From Caryophanales bacterium (GTDB lineage Bacteria > Bacillota > Bacilli > Bacillales > Bacillaceae_J), in the NCBI GenBank assembly GCA_012840465.1, contig DULJ01000022.1, positions 1-37,927 on the forward strand: a DNA stretch of 37,927 bases, written 5' to 3'. The stretch's first letter is position 1, and every line of letters begins with the position of its first letter. The notes under the pieces are model-generated. The model did not search any database and was not told where the DNA came from. It saw nothing but the letters and a program-made list of their open reading frames with translations. This document shows, in pieces, positions 8,062 to 15,873 of this stretch. Made by a program: the position numbers and the translations under genes.

Positions 8062-8931
8062 TCAATTCTGTGGCATGCTTCCTGGTCTTATTTCTTCATC
8101 TGGTTTTCCAAAAGCATAGCCTTGACCATAATGGACACCATTTTCACGGACAAACTTTAGTTCATTGACTGTTTCAATTCCTTCTGCAATCACTTTCGTA
8201 AATGATTGTTTTGCATATTCGATTATTAAAGTTACCAATTGCTGTTGCTCTAAATTTTGATCAATATTTTGAATAAGGGAACGATCAAGTTTAACAAATT
8301 CAGGCTTCAAATAGATTAATGTTTTGAGGCTATTGTACCCGGAACCTACATCATCGATCGCAATTCTAAAGCCCTGAGCACGATAGTTTGAAAGGACTTT
8401 TTCAAATAATGAAAAGTCAGTTACCGCGCTCTTTTCCGTCAGTTCAAAAACCACCTGTCTGGCTTCAATCCCCAATTCATTTAAAAGCTGAAGCGTCTCA
8501 CCACTATGATAACTTCCATCCAATAAAACATTAGGGTGAATGTTGAGAAAAATCAATGAGGTGTCCTTGTGCGCATCTTCAGTTAATCGGTCAATAAAGC
8601 GTCTAAGTGAAAGATTTCTGCAAAAACATTCGAAAGAAAATACCTGATCTGATTGCCCAATAAAATCATAAAATTTTTCTGTATTCGGAAACAGCTTTGA
8701 ATCGGCTGGACGATTCAGTACTTCATAACCAATTGTCTTTCCCGAATCTAATTTTAGGATAGGCTGAAAAAAAGTATTCAATGATTGGTTTTCCATTATC
8801 TTTTTTAATTCTATAAACCTCTTATAATTTAACAGTTCTTTTCGGCTTCTATTGCTTAAGTATTTTAGGTAGGAGTAGAAGCTAATTGCCCCTCGTACTG
8901 ATAATTGCGGATTATTAACATGACTATTCAT
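8062..8931 (-). CDS. EAL-domain cyclic-di-GMP phosphodiesterase (second copy)
   Basis: 289 residues from the ATG at 8931, chosen because AGAAGGTG lies just upstream; a GTG at 8940 is also in frame. After about 45 N-terminal residues comes a complete EAL domain: YEVLNRP (the Ala of EAL is Val), FLNIHPNVL, FELTEKS, IAIDDVGSGYNSL, VKLDRSLI, AEGIET and GQGYAFGKP. All metal and base ligands I would expect are present, so it is probably an active c-di-GMP hydrolase. No membrane helices or sensor domains are seen. It is a single gene, only distantly like the EAL protein at 378. The 8941-9110 interval upstream shows no other gene. Confidence 0.88.
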   Translation of the reverse strand: MNSHVNNPQLSVRGAISFYSYLKYLSNRSRKELLNYKRFIELKKIMENQSLNTFFQPILKLDSGKTIGYEVLNRPADSKLFPNTEKFYDFIGQSDQVFSFECFCRNLSLRRFIDRLTEDAHKDTSLIFLNIHPNVLLDGSYHSGETLQLLNELGIEARQVVFELTEKSAVTDFSLFEKVLSNYRAQGFRIAIDDVGSGYNSLKTLIYLKPEFVKLDRSLIQNIDQNLEQQQLVTLIIEYAKQSFTKVIAEGIETVNELKFVRENGVHYGQGYAFGKPDEEIRPGSMPQN

Positions 8932-9110
8932 TAGCTGCACCTTCTTTAAATGGGGGAATGGAATCCAATATTATCCTGTAATTATTGAAATAAGAACAAG
9001 CATAATCATTGTTTTTCTAATGCATATATGCATATCTTACTCCTCCCAAACTATTATTTTTAAGCCCAGCATAAAAGTTTGATATTAACTGGGTATTAAA
9101 AAGAAATAAA

Positions 9111-9160
9111 TTAATTGTAAATTTACAAAAAATTAATATTATAAAAAAACTAAATTAACA
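9111..9160 (+). promoter_or_regulatory. Candidate PhoP box upstream of the phoP-like gene
   Basis: TTAATT (9111), TTTACA (9122), TTAATA (9133) and TTAACA (9155) lie in one 11-bp register; only the 9144 slot lacks a repeat. PhoP boxes in Bacillus are TTnAnA direct repeats spaced by about 5 bp. A 14-bp palindrome TTGTAAATTTACAA (9115-9128) overlaps the site. This suggests autoregulation of the downstream regulator. Confidence 0.55.
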
Positions 9161-9240
9161 ATAGAAAGGTAGATTTTTAGTTAAGGAGCTAAAACGTTTG
9201 ACTTGGTTTTAAATAAATCTAATACTGATTGGAGGATAAT

Positions 9241-9948
9241 ATGGTCAAAAAGGTATTAGTTGTAGATGATGAACCAGCAATTATCACATTACTACAATAT
9301 AATTTGCAACAATCTGGGTTTAGTGTAATCTCTGCCATGGATGGTGAAGCGGGAATAAAAACGGTTATGGAAGAGAATCCGGATATTATGATCCTTGACT
9401 TAATGCTGCCCAAAATTGATGGAATAGAAGTATGTAAAAAATTGCGTGAAGAAAAAATCATGATACCAATCCTGATGTTAACGGCAAAAGGTGATGAATT
9501 TGATAAAATCCTAGGACTTGAGCTTGGTGCAGATGATTATATGACGAAGCCTTTTAGTCCAAGAGAAGTAGTAGCCCGAGTAAAGGCAATTTTAAGAAGA
9601 AAACCATTAATAGATACTATCGAAAATAAACAGTCAAAAGAGGAGAAAATAAAAGTTGGAGATTTAAAAATCTTTCCTGATCGTTTTGAGGTATATTTTG
9701 GTGAAGAGAGACTTGATCTTACCCCGAAAGAATTCGAACTATTGGTCTATTTATCGCTGAACAAAGGCCTTGTCATCACTAGGGACCAATTATTAAATGA
9801 TGTTTGGAATTATGAGTATGCAAATGATACTAGAATAGTAGATGTCCATATTAGTCATCTTCGAGAAAAGATTGAAAGAAATTCAAAACAACCAGTCTAT
9901 ATTAAAACAATCCGAGGAGTAGGATATAAGCTGGAAGAACCAAAGTAG
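9241..9948 (+). CDS. PhoP-like response regulator (OmpR family), orphan
   Basis: 235 residues. The receiver domain (VLVVDDEPAIITLLQYNL, MILDLMLPKIDGIEVCK, PILMLTAKGDEFDK, GADDYMTKPFSPREV) and OmpR winged helix (LTPKEFELLVYLSLNKG, TRIVDVHISHLREKIE, YIKTIRGVGYKLEEPK) match Bacillus PhoP closely along the whole length, including its C-terminus. The ATG at 9241 is 6 bases after GGAGG. Known PhoP activates phosphate-starvation genes when phosphorylated by PhoR. No phoR follows: pstS comes next, behind four PhoP-box repeats. The partner kinase must be elsewhere, or this is a second phoP copy. Candidate PhoP repeats upstream suggest it controls itself. Confidence 0.88.
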   Translation: MVKKVLVVDDEPAIITLLQYNLQQSGFSVISAMDGEAGIKTVMEENPDIMILDLMLPKIDGIEVCKKLREEKIMIPILMLTAKGDEFDKILGLELGADDYMTKPFSPREVVARVKAILRRKPLIDTIENKQSKEEKIKVGDLKIFPDRFEVYFGEERLDLTPKEFELLVYLSLNKGLVITRDQLLNDVWNYEYANDTRIVDVHISHLREKIERNSKQPVYIKTIRGVGYKLEEPK

Positions 9949-9953
9949 TCGAA

Positions 9954-9992
9954 TTTACAAAATATTAACGATTAGTTTATATGGGCTTAACA
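9954..9992 (+). promoter_or_regulatory. Four-repeat PhoP box of pstS
   Basis: TTTACA (9954), TTAACG (9965), TTTATA (9976) and TTAACA (9987) are direct repeats at exactly 11-bp intervals, the classic PhoP-binding arrangement. They lie 60-98 bases before the pstS start. A weak -10 (TAATAA, 10007) follows the last repeat, which would occupy the -35 region, as expected for a PhoP-activated promoter. Confidence 0.8.
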
Positions 9993-10051
9993 CAAAACGA
10001 TTAGACTAATAATTGTTAAAGAAAACAAACAACTCAGGGGGAATTAAGGAA

Positions 10052-11053
10052 ATGAAAAAAATGAAAAATCTTCTTTTTATGCTAGTAATGTTAGCTCTAG
10101 TAATTTTCACTGCAGCATGTGGGGGGCAACAATCAACTGAAACTCCAACTGAAGGCGAACCACCAGCAGATCAAGCTACAAAATTAGAAGGTGACGTTAT
10201 TGTAGATGGTTCTGGAACTGTATATCCGTTAATGGCACGAATTGCTGAAGAATATATGACAACTGCACAAGAAAACGTAAGTGTTCAAGTAGGTCGTGCT
10301 GGTTCATCAGCAGGCTTCAAAAAATTCATCCCAGGTGAGCTTGATTTTTCTGATGCTTCAAGATCAATTAAAGATGAAGAAGTAGCACAGCTTGAAGAAA
10401 AAGGCATGAAAATGGGCGAAAACGTATTAGAAATCAAACTTGCTTATGACGGTTTAACAATGGTTATTAATAAAGAAAACACATGGGCAACTGAAATGAC
10501 GAAAGACGAAATTGTGAATATGTTTATCTCCGGAAAATTGAAAGCTGATGATAAAGTATTATGGTCTGATATTCGTCCAGACTGGCCAGCTGAGGAAGTT
10601 AAGTTCTATGGACCTAACGAAAACCATGGAACATACGAATTTTTCTTTGAAAAAATCCTAGATGAGCAGCCATTGGTAAAAACCGTGAATCTGCAACAAG
10701 AATATTCAACATTAGTAGATCTAGTATCTAAAGATAAAAACGCGATCGCATTTTTCGGCTATGGATACTATGCAAACAATACTGATAAATTACAAGCCGT
10801 TAGCGTAGACTTTGGAAATGGCCCAGTTGCACCAAGTCTTAAGACAATTGGGGAAGATCTTGATTATGCAGGATTCACTCGTCCGGTATTCACTTATCTA
10901 AATGTTAATTATGCGAAAGAAAAACCACAAGTATTAGACTATGCAAAATTTGTAGTTGAAAATGCGGATAATTTCGCAGGTGAAACTGGATTTGCACCAA
11001 TGACAGAAGAAACATTAAAGGGTTATTTAGACCAATTAAATGCTATTAAGTAA
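10052..11053 (+). CDS. Phosphate ABC transporter substrate-binding lipoprotein PstS
   Basis: 333 residues. A lipoprotein signal peptide ends in the lipobox FTAAC with the Cys to be lipidated, then a short acidic linker. The mature part has phosphate-binding motifs of the family: DGSGTVYPLM, VGRAGSSAGFKKF, and FSDASRSI. It captures phosphate outside the membrane for PstCAB. No pstC, pstA or pstB follow, so it must serve a transporter encoded elsewhere or act as a stand-alone phosphate binder. I start at ATG 10052 after AGGGGGA; ATG 10061 after AAGGA is an alternative. PhoP repeats upstream and a terminator downstream make it a monocistronic, starvation-induced gene. Confidence 0.92.
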   Translation: MKKMKNLLFMLVMLALVIFTAACGGQQSTETPTEGEPPADQATKLEGDVIVDGSGTVYPLMARIAEEYMTTAQENVSVQVGRAGSSAGFKKFIPGELDFSDASRSIKDEEVAQLEEKGMKMGENVLEIKLAYDGLTMVINKENTWATEMTKDEIVNMFISGKLKADDKVLWSDIRPDWPAEEVKFYGPNENHGTYEFFFEKILDEQPLVKTVNLQQEYSTLVDLVSKDKNAIAFFGYGYYANNTDKLQAVSVDFGNGPVAPSLKTIGEDLDYAGFTRPVFTYLNVNYAKEKPQVLDYAKFVVENADNFAGETGFAPMTEETLKGYLDQLNAIK

Positions 11054-11064
11054 TCTATAAGCTT

Positions 11065-11099
11065 AGGGGCTGTCCAATAAGGAACAGCCCCTTTTATTT
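11065..11099 (+). terminator. Intrinsic terminator of pstS
   Basis: AGGGGCTGTCC pairs with GGAACAGCCCCT (one bulged A) across a 5-base loop, followed by TTTATTTTG. It lies 12 bases after the pstS stop. Confidence 0.88.
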
Positions 11100-11148
11100 T
11101 GTGAAATTGAGCTTTATACCTTATGTTTTAAAATCTTCCAAAGCCTTG

Positions 11149-11197
11149 TTGACATAGAAATTTTAATAGTATACATTTATCTCGAATTCGAGATAAA
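11149..11197 (+). promoter_or_regulatory. Promoter with a perfect 22-bp palindromic MhqR-type operator
   Basis: A -35 TTGACA (11149-11154) and -10 candidates TATACA (11170) or TACATT (11172) are followed by a perfect 22-bp palindrome at 11176-11197 with core ATCTCGAATTCGAGAT. This agrees with the MarR-family MhqR box of Bacillus (quinone and electrophile response) as I know it. A purine-rich GAGGAAGGGG (11204-11213) follows like a ribosome site, but no start codon does. The original target seems lost, and transcription would now run into the PAP2 gene. Confidence 0.65.
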
Positions 11198-11243
11198 GGA
11201 CAGAGGAAGGGGCAAAAGAAGCGGGCGCAAATACGCCAAGGCG

Positions 11244-11300
11244 AAAGAACTTCTTTTCACTTTCAACCTGTATCGTCGTATTTCCGAAAGACTATTAAAT
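11244..11300 (-). pseudogene. Scar: fragment of a CDF transporter 3' end
   Basis: On the minus strand this short stretch reads NTTIQVESEKKF, close to the HTTIQVEKSD tail of the czcD-like gene at 13521. On the DNA level, 21 bases (11261-11281, TTTCAACCTGTATCG then TCGTAT) are identical to 13556-13576. It appears to be the remains of a second CDF gene or of a rearrangement using that sequence. Confidence 0.5.
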
Positions 11301-11321
11301 GATAGTGAGGTATCATGTTCA

Positions 11322-11981
11322 ATGAATTTAAAGGTTCAGCTTACGCGGGCTTTAATAGTAAGCATCATATCGCTTGCTGGTTTTGTTTTCTTAGCGATGA
11401 TGGTAACCTACGATAAGATTATACAGTTTGATAGCACAGTTATATCTTTTATTCAGGGATTTGAGACACCAACATTGACAGTCATTATGAAATTATTTAC
11501 CAATATAGGTTCTACAGTTTTCATTGTGCCACTTTCCCTTCTTATATTGGTCTTCCTATACAAAGTATTAAAACATCGTTCAGAGTTAATACTATTTGTT
11601 GCTGTAATGGTAGGTTCTAACATCCTTTACTTCTTATTAAAATTGTATTTTCATAGGGCACGGCCCGATTTACATCGACTTATTGAGGTTAGTGGTTACA
11701 GCTTTCCAAGTGGGCACGCAACTAATGCGTGTACCCTGTATGGTATTCTTGCCTTTTTGCTATGGAGACATATTCGGACCCGATCGGGACGTACAATTTT
11801 AATTATCTTGAGTGTCATGATGATTTTTACAATTGGAATAAGTCGTATTTATCTTGGAGTTCATTATCCAAGCGATATAGTAGCAGGGTATTTTCTCAGT
11901 GTATTATGGTTAACCACTGCTATATGGTTTTATCAGCGATACCAGGAAGCTAAAAGGAATAAGCAAACTAGTAGGTTATAA
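11322..11981 (+). CDS. PAP2-family membrane phosphatase
   Basis: 219 residues with about six membrane helices. The three PAP2 catalytic motifs are intact: KLYFHRARPDL (KX6RP), YSFPSGHAT (PSGH) and SRIYLGVHYPSD (SRX5HX3D). Family members dephosphorylate lipid phosphates at the outer membrane face, such as phosphatidylglycerol phosphate or undecaprenyl pyrophosphate; the substrate is not decided by sequence. ATG at 11322 follows GTGAGG at 11 bases. It lies downstream of the orphan MhqR-type promoter and upstream of a DedA-PAP2 fusion, with scars of other genes on both sides. Confidence 0.9.
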   Translation: MNLKVQLTRALIVSIISLAGFVFLAMMVTYDKIIQFDSTVISFIQGFETPTLTVIMKLFTNIGSTVFIVPLSLLILVFLYKVLKHRSELILFVAVMVGSNILYFLLKLYFHRARPDLHRLIEVSGYSFPSGHATNACTLYGILAFLLWRHIRTRSGRTILIILSVMMIFTIGISRIYLGVHYPSDIVAGYFLSVLWLTTAIWFYQRYQEAKRNKQTSRL

Positions 11982-11993
11982 ACTCATAAAAAT

Positions 11994-12050
11994 ACTTCGA
12001 TCGAAAAGGAAAAATCGCTGGAAATGAGTGTTGTCAATCTAGTACCATAA
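11994..12050 (+). pseudogene. Scar: 18-codon fragment of a histidine kinase
   Basis: The frame TSIEKEKSLEMSVVNLVP followed by TAA matches ASIEKEIELEMSVVNLVS of the kinase at 26737-28107 (its bases 27625-27678) at 14 of the first 17 residues without gaps. Nothing else of a kinase remains. It marks a deleted regulator upstream of the DedA-PAP2 gene. Confidence 0.6.
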
Positions 12051-12115
12051 AACAAACGAATGAATACCACAAAAACGGTACAACTAAACCTAGAATAATA
12101 AAGGGATGAAAAGCG

Positions 12116-13420
12116 GTGGATAATATTACATCATATATTGACCAATACGGATATATGGTATTATTTGTAGCACTACTATTAGAATTGATCGCATTTCCAT
12201 TTCCAGGTGAAGTTCTTATGAGTTATACAGGATTTCTTGTTTTTCAAGGACGTTTAAATTGGATACTAAGTATTATAATAGCTGGTATTGGATCTTGTAC
12301 CGGTATGACCATTTCCTATTGGATAGGTTATAAGTTAGGACAACCGTTCTTCGAAAAATACGGTTCACGTTTTCATATGGGTCCAGAACGGATTGAAAAG
12401 TTTTCCCACTGGTATAGTAAGTACGGGATTAAGCTGTTGCTGATTGCTTATTTTATCCCGGGAATTAGACATATTACGGGGTACTTTTCAGGAACAACCC
12501 GGCTGCCATTTCGGATATATGCTATTTTTGCCTATATTGGAGCATTCCTGTGGGTGACGGTATTTATTTCACTCGGTAAATTATTAGGTCCACAATGGGA
12601 GACGTTTCACAATTCAATTAAACAATACCTCATTATTGGAGGGATAGCAGCTGCCATCATTTTTATTGTAATCTATATCTACAAAAAATATAAAGAGGAG
12701 ATAAAAGAAACAGTCATTAGGTTATTAAACCTAACTTTGACCATTTTTCATAAGAGAAGACGAGTTGGATTTCTATTAGCTACGACTGCTATCCTGACGT
12801 GTGGTCTTATGATTCTTATGTTTGGCATGATAGAGGACTTTCTCGGAAATGAATTTACCAATTTTAATCAAATTGTGGTGTTATTGATTTCCTCAGTTTT
12901 TAATAAGGACTGGACAGAGGCAATGCAAACTTTTTCATTACTGGGCTCGAGGCAAGTCCAACTTATCCTACTTAGCTTTACATTCATTTGGATTTTATGG
13001 AAAGGTGAGAATAAATTAATTGAATTAGGCTCTTTTTTAATCGTTATTTTAGGTGGGGAACTCTTTGAAGAAAGTTTGAGAAGAATTTTTCAAAGCCTTT
13101 CCCCTGTTCCTTATTCGTTCACAGATCATATTTTTCGTAATTTTCCAAGCGAGCAATCTTTAATGAATTTTGTTATTTACGGTTTTACGGTATTCGTATG
13201 TATACGCTTTGTAAAAAATCATTGGACTCACACCCTTATTCCAATGGCTGGATTAGTAGTATTAATGCTTATTGCCATCAGTCGATTGTTCTTTAATGTC
13301 GAACTTCCAAGTGATATTGCTGCTGGCTATGTCTTTGGGGGAGTCTGGTTGGGCTTAAATATTCTTTTACTAGAGATATTCCGATTACTACAGGGAATAG
13401 ATATACATCGAATACAATAA
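12116..13420 (+). CDS. DedA/PAP2 fusion protein with a degenerate phosphatase domain
   Basis: 434 residues from a GTG start, with AAGGGATGA upstream. Residues 1-200 are a DedA domain (AFPFPGEVLMSYTGF, YWIGYKLG, YFIPGIRHITGYFSG); DedA proteins are lipid-phosphate flippases, and some recycle undecaprenyl phosphate. Residues 215-430 have the helix pattern of PAP2, but the catalytic motifs are eroded: KX6RP reads RRIFQSLSP, PSGH reads PSEQ and the SRX5HX3D motif reads SRLFFNVELPSD. Both catalytic His residues are missing, so the second half probably does not hydrolyse phosphate and may instead bind lipid or hold structure. Fusions of DedA with PAP2 are known; the loss of both His residues is the odd part. 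Confidence 0.88.
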   Translation: MDNITSYIDQYGYMVLFVALLLELIAFPFPGEVLMSYTGFLVFQGRLNWILSIIIAGIGSCTGMTISYWIGYKLGQPFFEKYGSRFHMGPERIEKFSHWYSKYGIKLLLIAYFIPGIRHITGYFSGTTRLPFRIYAIFAYIGAFLWVTVFISLGKLLGPQWETFHNSIKQYLIIGGIAAAIIFIVIYIYKKYKEEIKETVIRLLNLTLTIFHKRRRVGFLLATTAILTCGLMILMFGMIEDFLGNEFTNFNQIVVLLISSVFNKDWTEAMQTFSLLGSRQVQLILLSFTFIWILWKGENKLIELGSFLIVILGGELFEESLRRIFQSLSPVPYSFTDHIFRNFPSEQSLMNFVIYGFTVFVCIRFVKNHWTHTLIPMAGLVVLMLIAISRLFFNVELPSDIAAGYVFGGVWLGLNILLLEIFRLLQGIDIHRIQ

Positions 13421-13440
13421 ATAGTGCGATAAGTTCGTTC

Positions 13441-13479
13441 AAAAAAGGGCTTATTCGAAAGGTTGGCTGCGAATAAGCC
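13441..13479 (-). terminator. Intrinsic terminator, minus strand
   Basis: GGCTTATTCG (13448-13457) pairs with CGAATAAGCC (13470-13479). On the minus strand the stem is followed by a T6 run (A6 at 13441-13446 on plus). It lies downstream of the czcD-like pseudogene and can also fold on the DedA-PAP2 transcript, but without a T run there. Confidence 0.75.
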
Positions 13480-13484
13480 TATTG

Positions 13485-13510
13485 ATTAAAAAGCATAGAA
13501 TCCTCTATGC
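13485..13510 (-). terminator. Second intrinsic terminator, minus strand
   Basis: GCATAGA-atcc-TCTATGC (13493-13510) is a 7-bp hairpin whose minus-strand product runs into TTTTTAAT. It is the first stop signal after the czcD-like gene. Confidence 0.7.
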
Positions 13511-13520
13511 ACAAAGTTGA

Positions 13521-14451
13521 TTACACTTCTATTTCTGCATGTTGTAAGTCTGATTTTTCAACCTGTATCGTCGTATGTTTAATTTTAAATGTATTTTCGA
13601 TTTTTAAAATAGCTTCCTGTAGGACCGCTTGACTATCCTGATCATCTTCAATTAGGATATGACAGCTTAACGAATCTAAACCCGATGTAATCGTCCATAT
13701 ATGGAGATCGTGAACGTTAAGAACCCCTTGAATTTCCGCTAATGATTTAAAAACCTCTTGTTGGTCAATTGTAATAGGAGTTCCTTCCATTAAAATATGA
13801 ATGGTATGCTTTATGATTCCCCAAGCACTTTTCAGTATTAGGAGAGCAACAACAACACTAATAATCGAATCCGCTACATACCATTCAAAGAAATACATTA
13901 TGATTCCAGCTACTATCGCACCTACAGAACCTAACGCATCCCCCAATACATGTAGATAGGCACTTCGTAAATTTACATTGTCTTTCACATCGCCCTGTTT
14001 CATTAAAGACCAAGCACTTAGTAGATTTGCTAATAGTCCAATGAACGCAATTAGCATCATGGATCCACTTGCTACAGTTGGTGGGTCAAGGAATCGCCCG
14101 TAAGCCTCATAAACGATAAATCCAGCGATTAAAAAGAGCAGCTAAAATTTCAAATCTATAAAAACCATAGGTCTTATGGGGTGAGGCAGGTCTTGCTGCA
14201 AACCACATTGCAATTAAGCTAAGTGTTAGCGAACTTGCATCACTTAACATATGCCCTGAATCCGAGAGCAAGGCTAAACTGTTTGTGATTAACCCACCGA
14301 AAAACTCCAAAAGCATAATACTGGTTGTGATGGTTAATGCAATGGTTAAACCTTTCTTATTTCCTTCCCTAGTCGGGCCATAATGGTGGTGGTGCCCGTG
14401 ATGGTCATGGCAGTGACCATGCTCATGTCCATGGTGATGATGGTGACTCAT
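13521..14451 (-). pseudogene. czcD-like cation diffusion facilitator, frameshifted
   Basis: A Zn/Co/Cd exporter of the CDF family, broken in the middle. The N-terminal part (from ATG 14451) has a His-rich metal loop, then SLALLSDSGHMLSDASS with the metal-site DSGHML; the C-terminal part (ends 13521) has AYLHVLGDALGSVG, ILMEGTP and HDLHIWTITSG. At about 14135-14145 the sequence goes from EILAALFN straight into LIAGFIVYEAYG in another frame. Relatives read AALFNGLTLFLIAGF, so about 20 bp are missing. Everything else is in frame, so the loss looks recent. It lies 11 bp behind czrA in the same direction, the usual czrA-czcD operon. Confidence 0.85.
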
Positions 14452-14462
14452 TTTTCTTCCTC

Positions 14463-14771
14463 CTAATTATGGGTTGAATGGTTAATCATGATTTTTAATA
14501 TCTCAATAACATGTTCGTCATCACAGGTGTAATAAATTGATTTTCCGTCTCGTCGTGATTTAACTAATCTAAGATTTTTTAGAAATGACAATTGATGGGA
14601 TATGGCTGATTGAGACATAGTAAGAACTTCAGCGATATGACCTACAGAACACTCTTCTTGAGATAATAAATACAACAGCTTAATTCTTGTTGGATCCCCC
14701 AGGGCTTTAAAGTTTCTGGAAACAGCGTCAATTATATCTTCATCTAAAAATAGATGTTCGTCTTTATTCAT
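14463..14771 (-). CDS. CzrA-type zinc-sensing ArsR repressor
   Basis: 102 residues from ATG 14771, which has AGGAGGA 9 bases upstream. The winged helix has TRIKLLYLLSQEECSVGHIA and SQSAISHQLSFLKNLRLVKS. The C-terminal helix DEHVIEILKIMINHSTH carries Asp, then His, His 11 residues on and His 3 residues further, which is the alpha-5 Zn/Co site of staphylococcal CzrA with the same spacing. Zn binding releases the repressor from DNA. It leads the operon with the broken czcD-like gene and lies divergent from the MneS-like exporter, so the operator upstream may affect both. Confidence 0.92.
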   Translation of the reverse strand: MNKDEHLFLDEDIIDAVSRNFKALGDPTRIKLLYLLSQEECSVGHIAEVLTMSQSAISHQLSFLKNLRLVKSRRDGKSIYYTCDDEHVIEILKIMINHSTHN

Positions 14772-14798
14772 AAGCCAGAATCCTCCTGTGTAAACATA

Positions 14799-14824
14799 AA
14801 CATATGAGCATTTATTCATATGTT
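14799..14824. promoter_or_regulatory. CzrA-type operator
   Basis: Perfect inverted repeat AACATATGA (14799-14807) and TCATATGTT (14816-14824) around 8 bases. It lies just upstream of czrA and resembles the TGAA-type sites of SmtB/ArsR repressors. Binding would block czrA transcription and may touch the divergent promoter of the CDF gene at 14988. Confidence 0.7.
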
Positions 14825-14987
14825 AAATATAAAATACATTAAATAACATATTTTGTAAATAGGCAATGCTATTATTTATGATAGAGTGTTGTATTAAGGA
14901 AAAAGTGTTGCTGTAGACACACTCGATTTTGATATGCCATACTTAATTAAGACATATTACTTTATTTTATTTTTATGGGGGATTATA

Positions 14988-15851
14988 GTGGAGCCTTACG
15001 AAAATCTCAAGGTTGGGGAAAAAGGTGCTTGGTTAAGTATTATCACATATATATTTTTATCTATAACTAAATTGTTGATTGGTTTTTTTGGAAATTCAGA
15101 AGCATTGCTTGCTGATGGATTAAATAATTCAACCGATGTAATTGCCTCTACAGCCGTTTTAGTCGGGTTGAAAATAGCCAGAAAACCCCCTGATAAAAAC
15201 CACCATTATGGGCATTTTCGTGCCGAATCAATTGCATCGTTAATTGCAGCTTTTATCATGATTTCAGTTGGGATACAAGTAATAATTGAAGGTATAAAAG
15301 GTCTAACTGATGAAGGAAATATTGTTCCGAATATGTTTACTGGGTGGGTTGCTTTACTCTGTTCACTAATCATGTTCTTGGTTTACTTTTATAATATAAA
15401 CTTGGCTAAAAAGATCAATAGTCACTCACTTAAAGCTGCTGCAAAGGACAACCTATCTGACTCCCTTGTTAGCATTGGTGCATTTATTGGTATTTCGGGG
15501 TCACGATTAGGCTTTTATTGGCTAGATACGGTGACTGCTATTATTGTAGGCATAATCATTATTAAGACTGCAATCGAAATATTTAAGGAAGCTGTACTTG
15601 AACTTACCGACGGTTTTAAAATTGAAGAATTAGAGCAAATAAGGAATACCGTTAGTCATAATCCCGATATTAAAAGAGTAAAAAGTATTAAAGCCAGAAT
15701 GCACGGAAATCAAGCATTTGTTGATATTACGATTGTGATAGACGATACTCTAAATGTTTTTGAGAGTCATCAAATCACCGTAGAAATAGAGAAAAGTCTT
15801 ATGGAGAAACATCAAATACAAAATGTTCAAATTCATATTGAGCCACAATAA
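14988..15851 (+). CDS. CDF-family efflux transporter, MneS (YeaB)-like
   Basis: 287 residues from a GTG start at 14988 with TGGGGG 7 bases upstream; an upstream in-frame ATG at 14934 has no ribosome site. The N-terminus MEPYENLKVGEKGA and ADGLNNSTDVIAS, KPPDKNHHYGHFRAES, KAAAKDNLSDSLVSIG and ELTDGF match the Bacillus MneS/YeaB manganese exporter. The second metal pair DNLSD is of the Mn-type DxxxD. It pumps Mn2+ (or a related divalent metal) out by exchange with protons. It has a cytoplasmic C-terminal domain and its own terminator. It is intact, unlike the CDF gene on the opposite strand. Confidence 0.85.
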   Translation: MEPYENLKVGEKGAWLSIITYIFLSITKLLIGFFGNSEALLADGLNNSTDVIASTAVLVGLKIARKPPDKNHHYGHFRAESIASLIAAFIMISVGIQVIIEGIKGLTDEGNIVPNMFTGWVALLCSLIMFLVYFYNINLAKKINSHSLKAAAKDNLSDSLVSIGAFIGISGSRLGFYWLDTVTAIIVGIIIIKTAIEIFKEAVLELTDGFKIEELEQIRNTVSHNPDIKRVKSIKARMHGNQAFVDITIVIDDTLNVFESHQITVEIEKSLMEKHQIQNVQIHIEPQ

Positions 15852-15873
15852 AGTTATATTGTTATACATGAGG

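Noticed and set aside
13521-14451. Programmed frameshift in the czcD-like gene
   Set aside because: Joining the frames would still lack about six residues of a membrane helix, and there is no slippery site; a deletion fits better.
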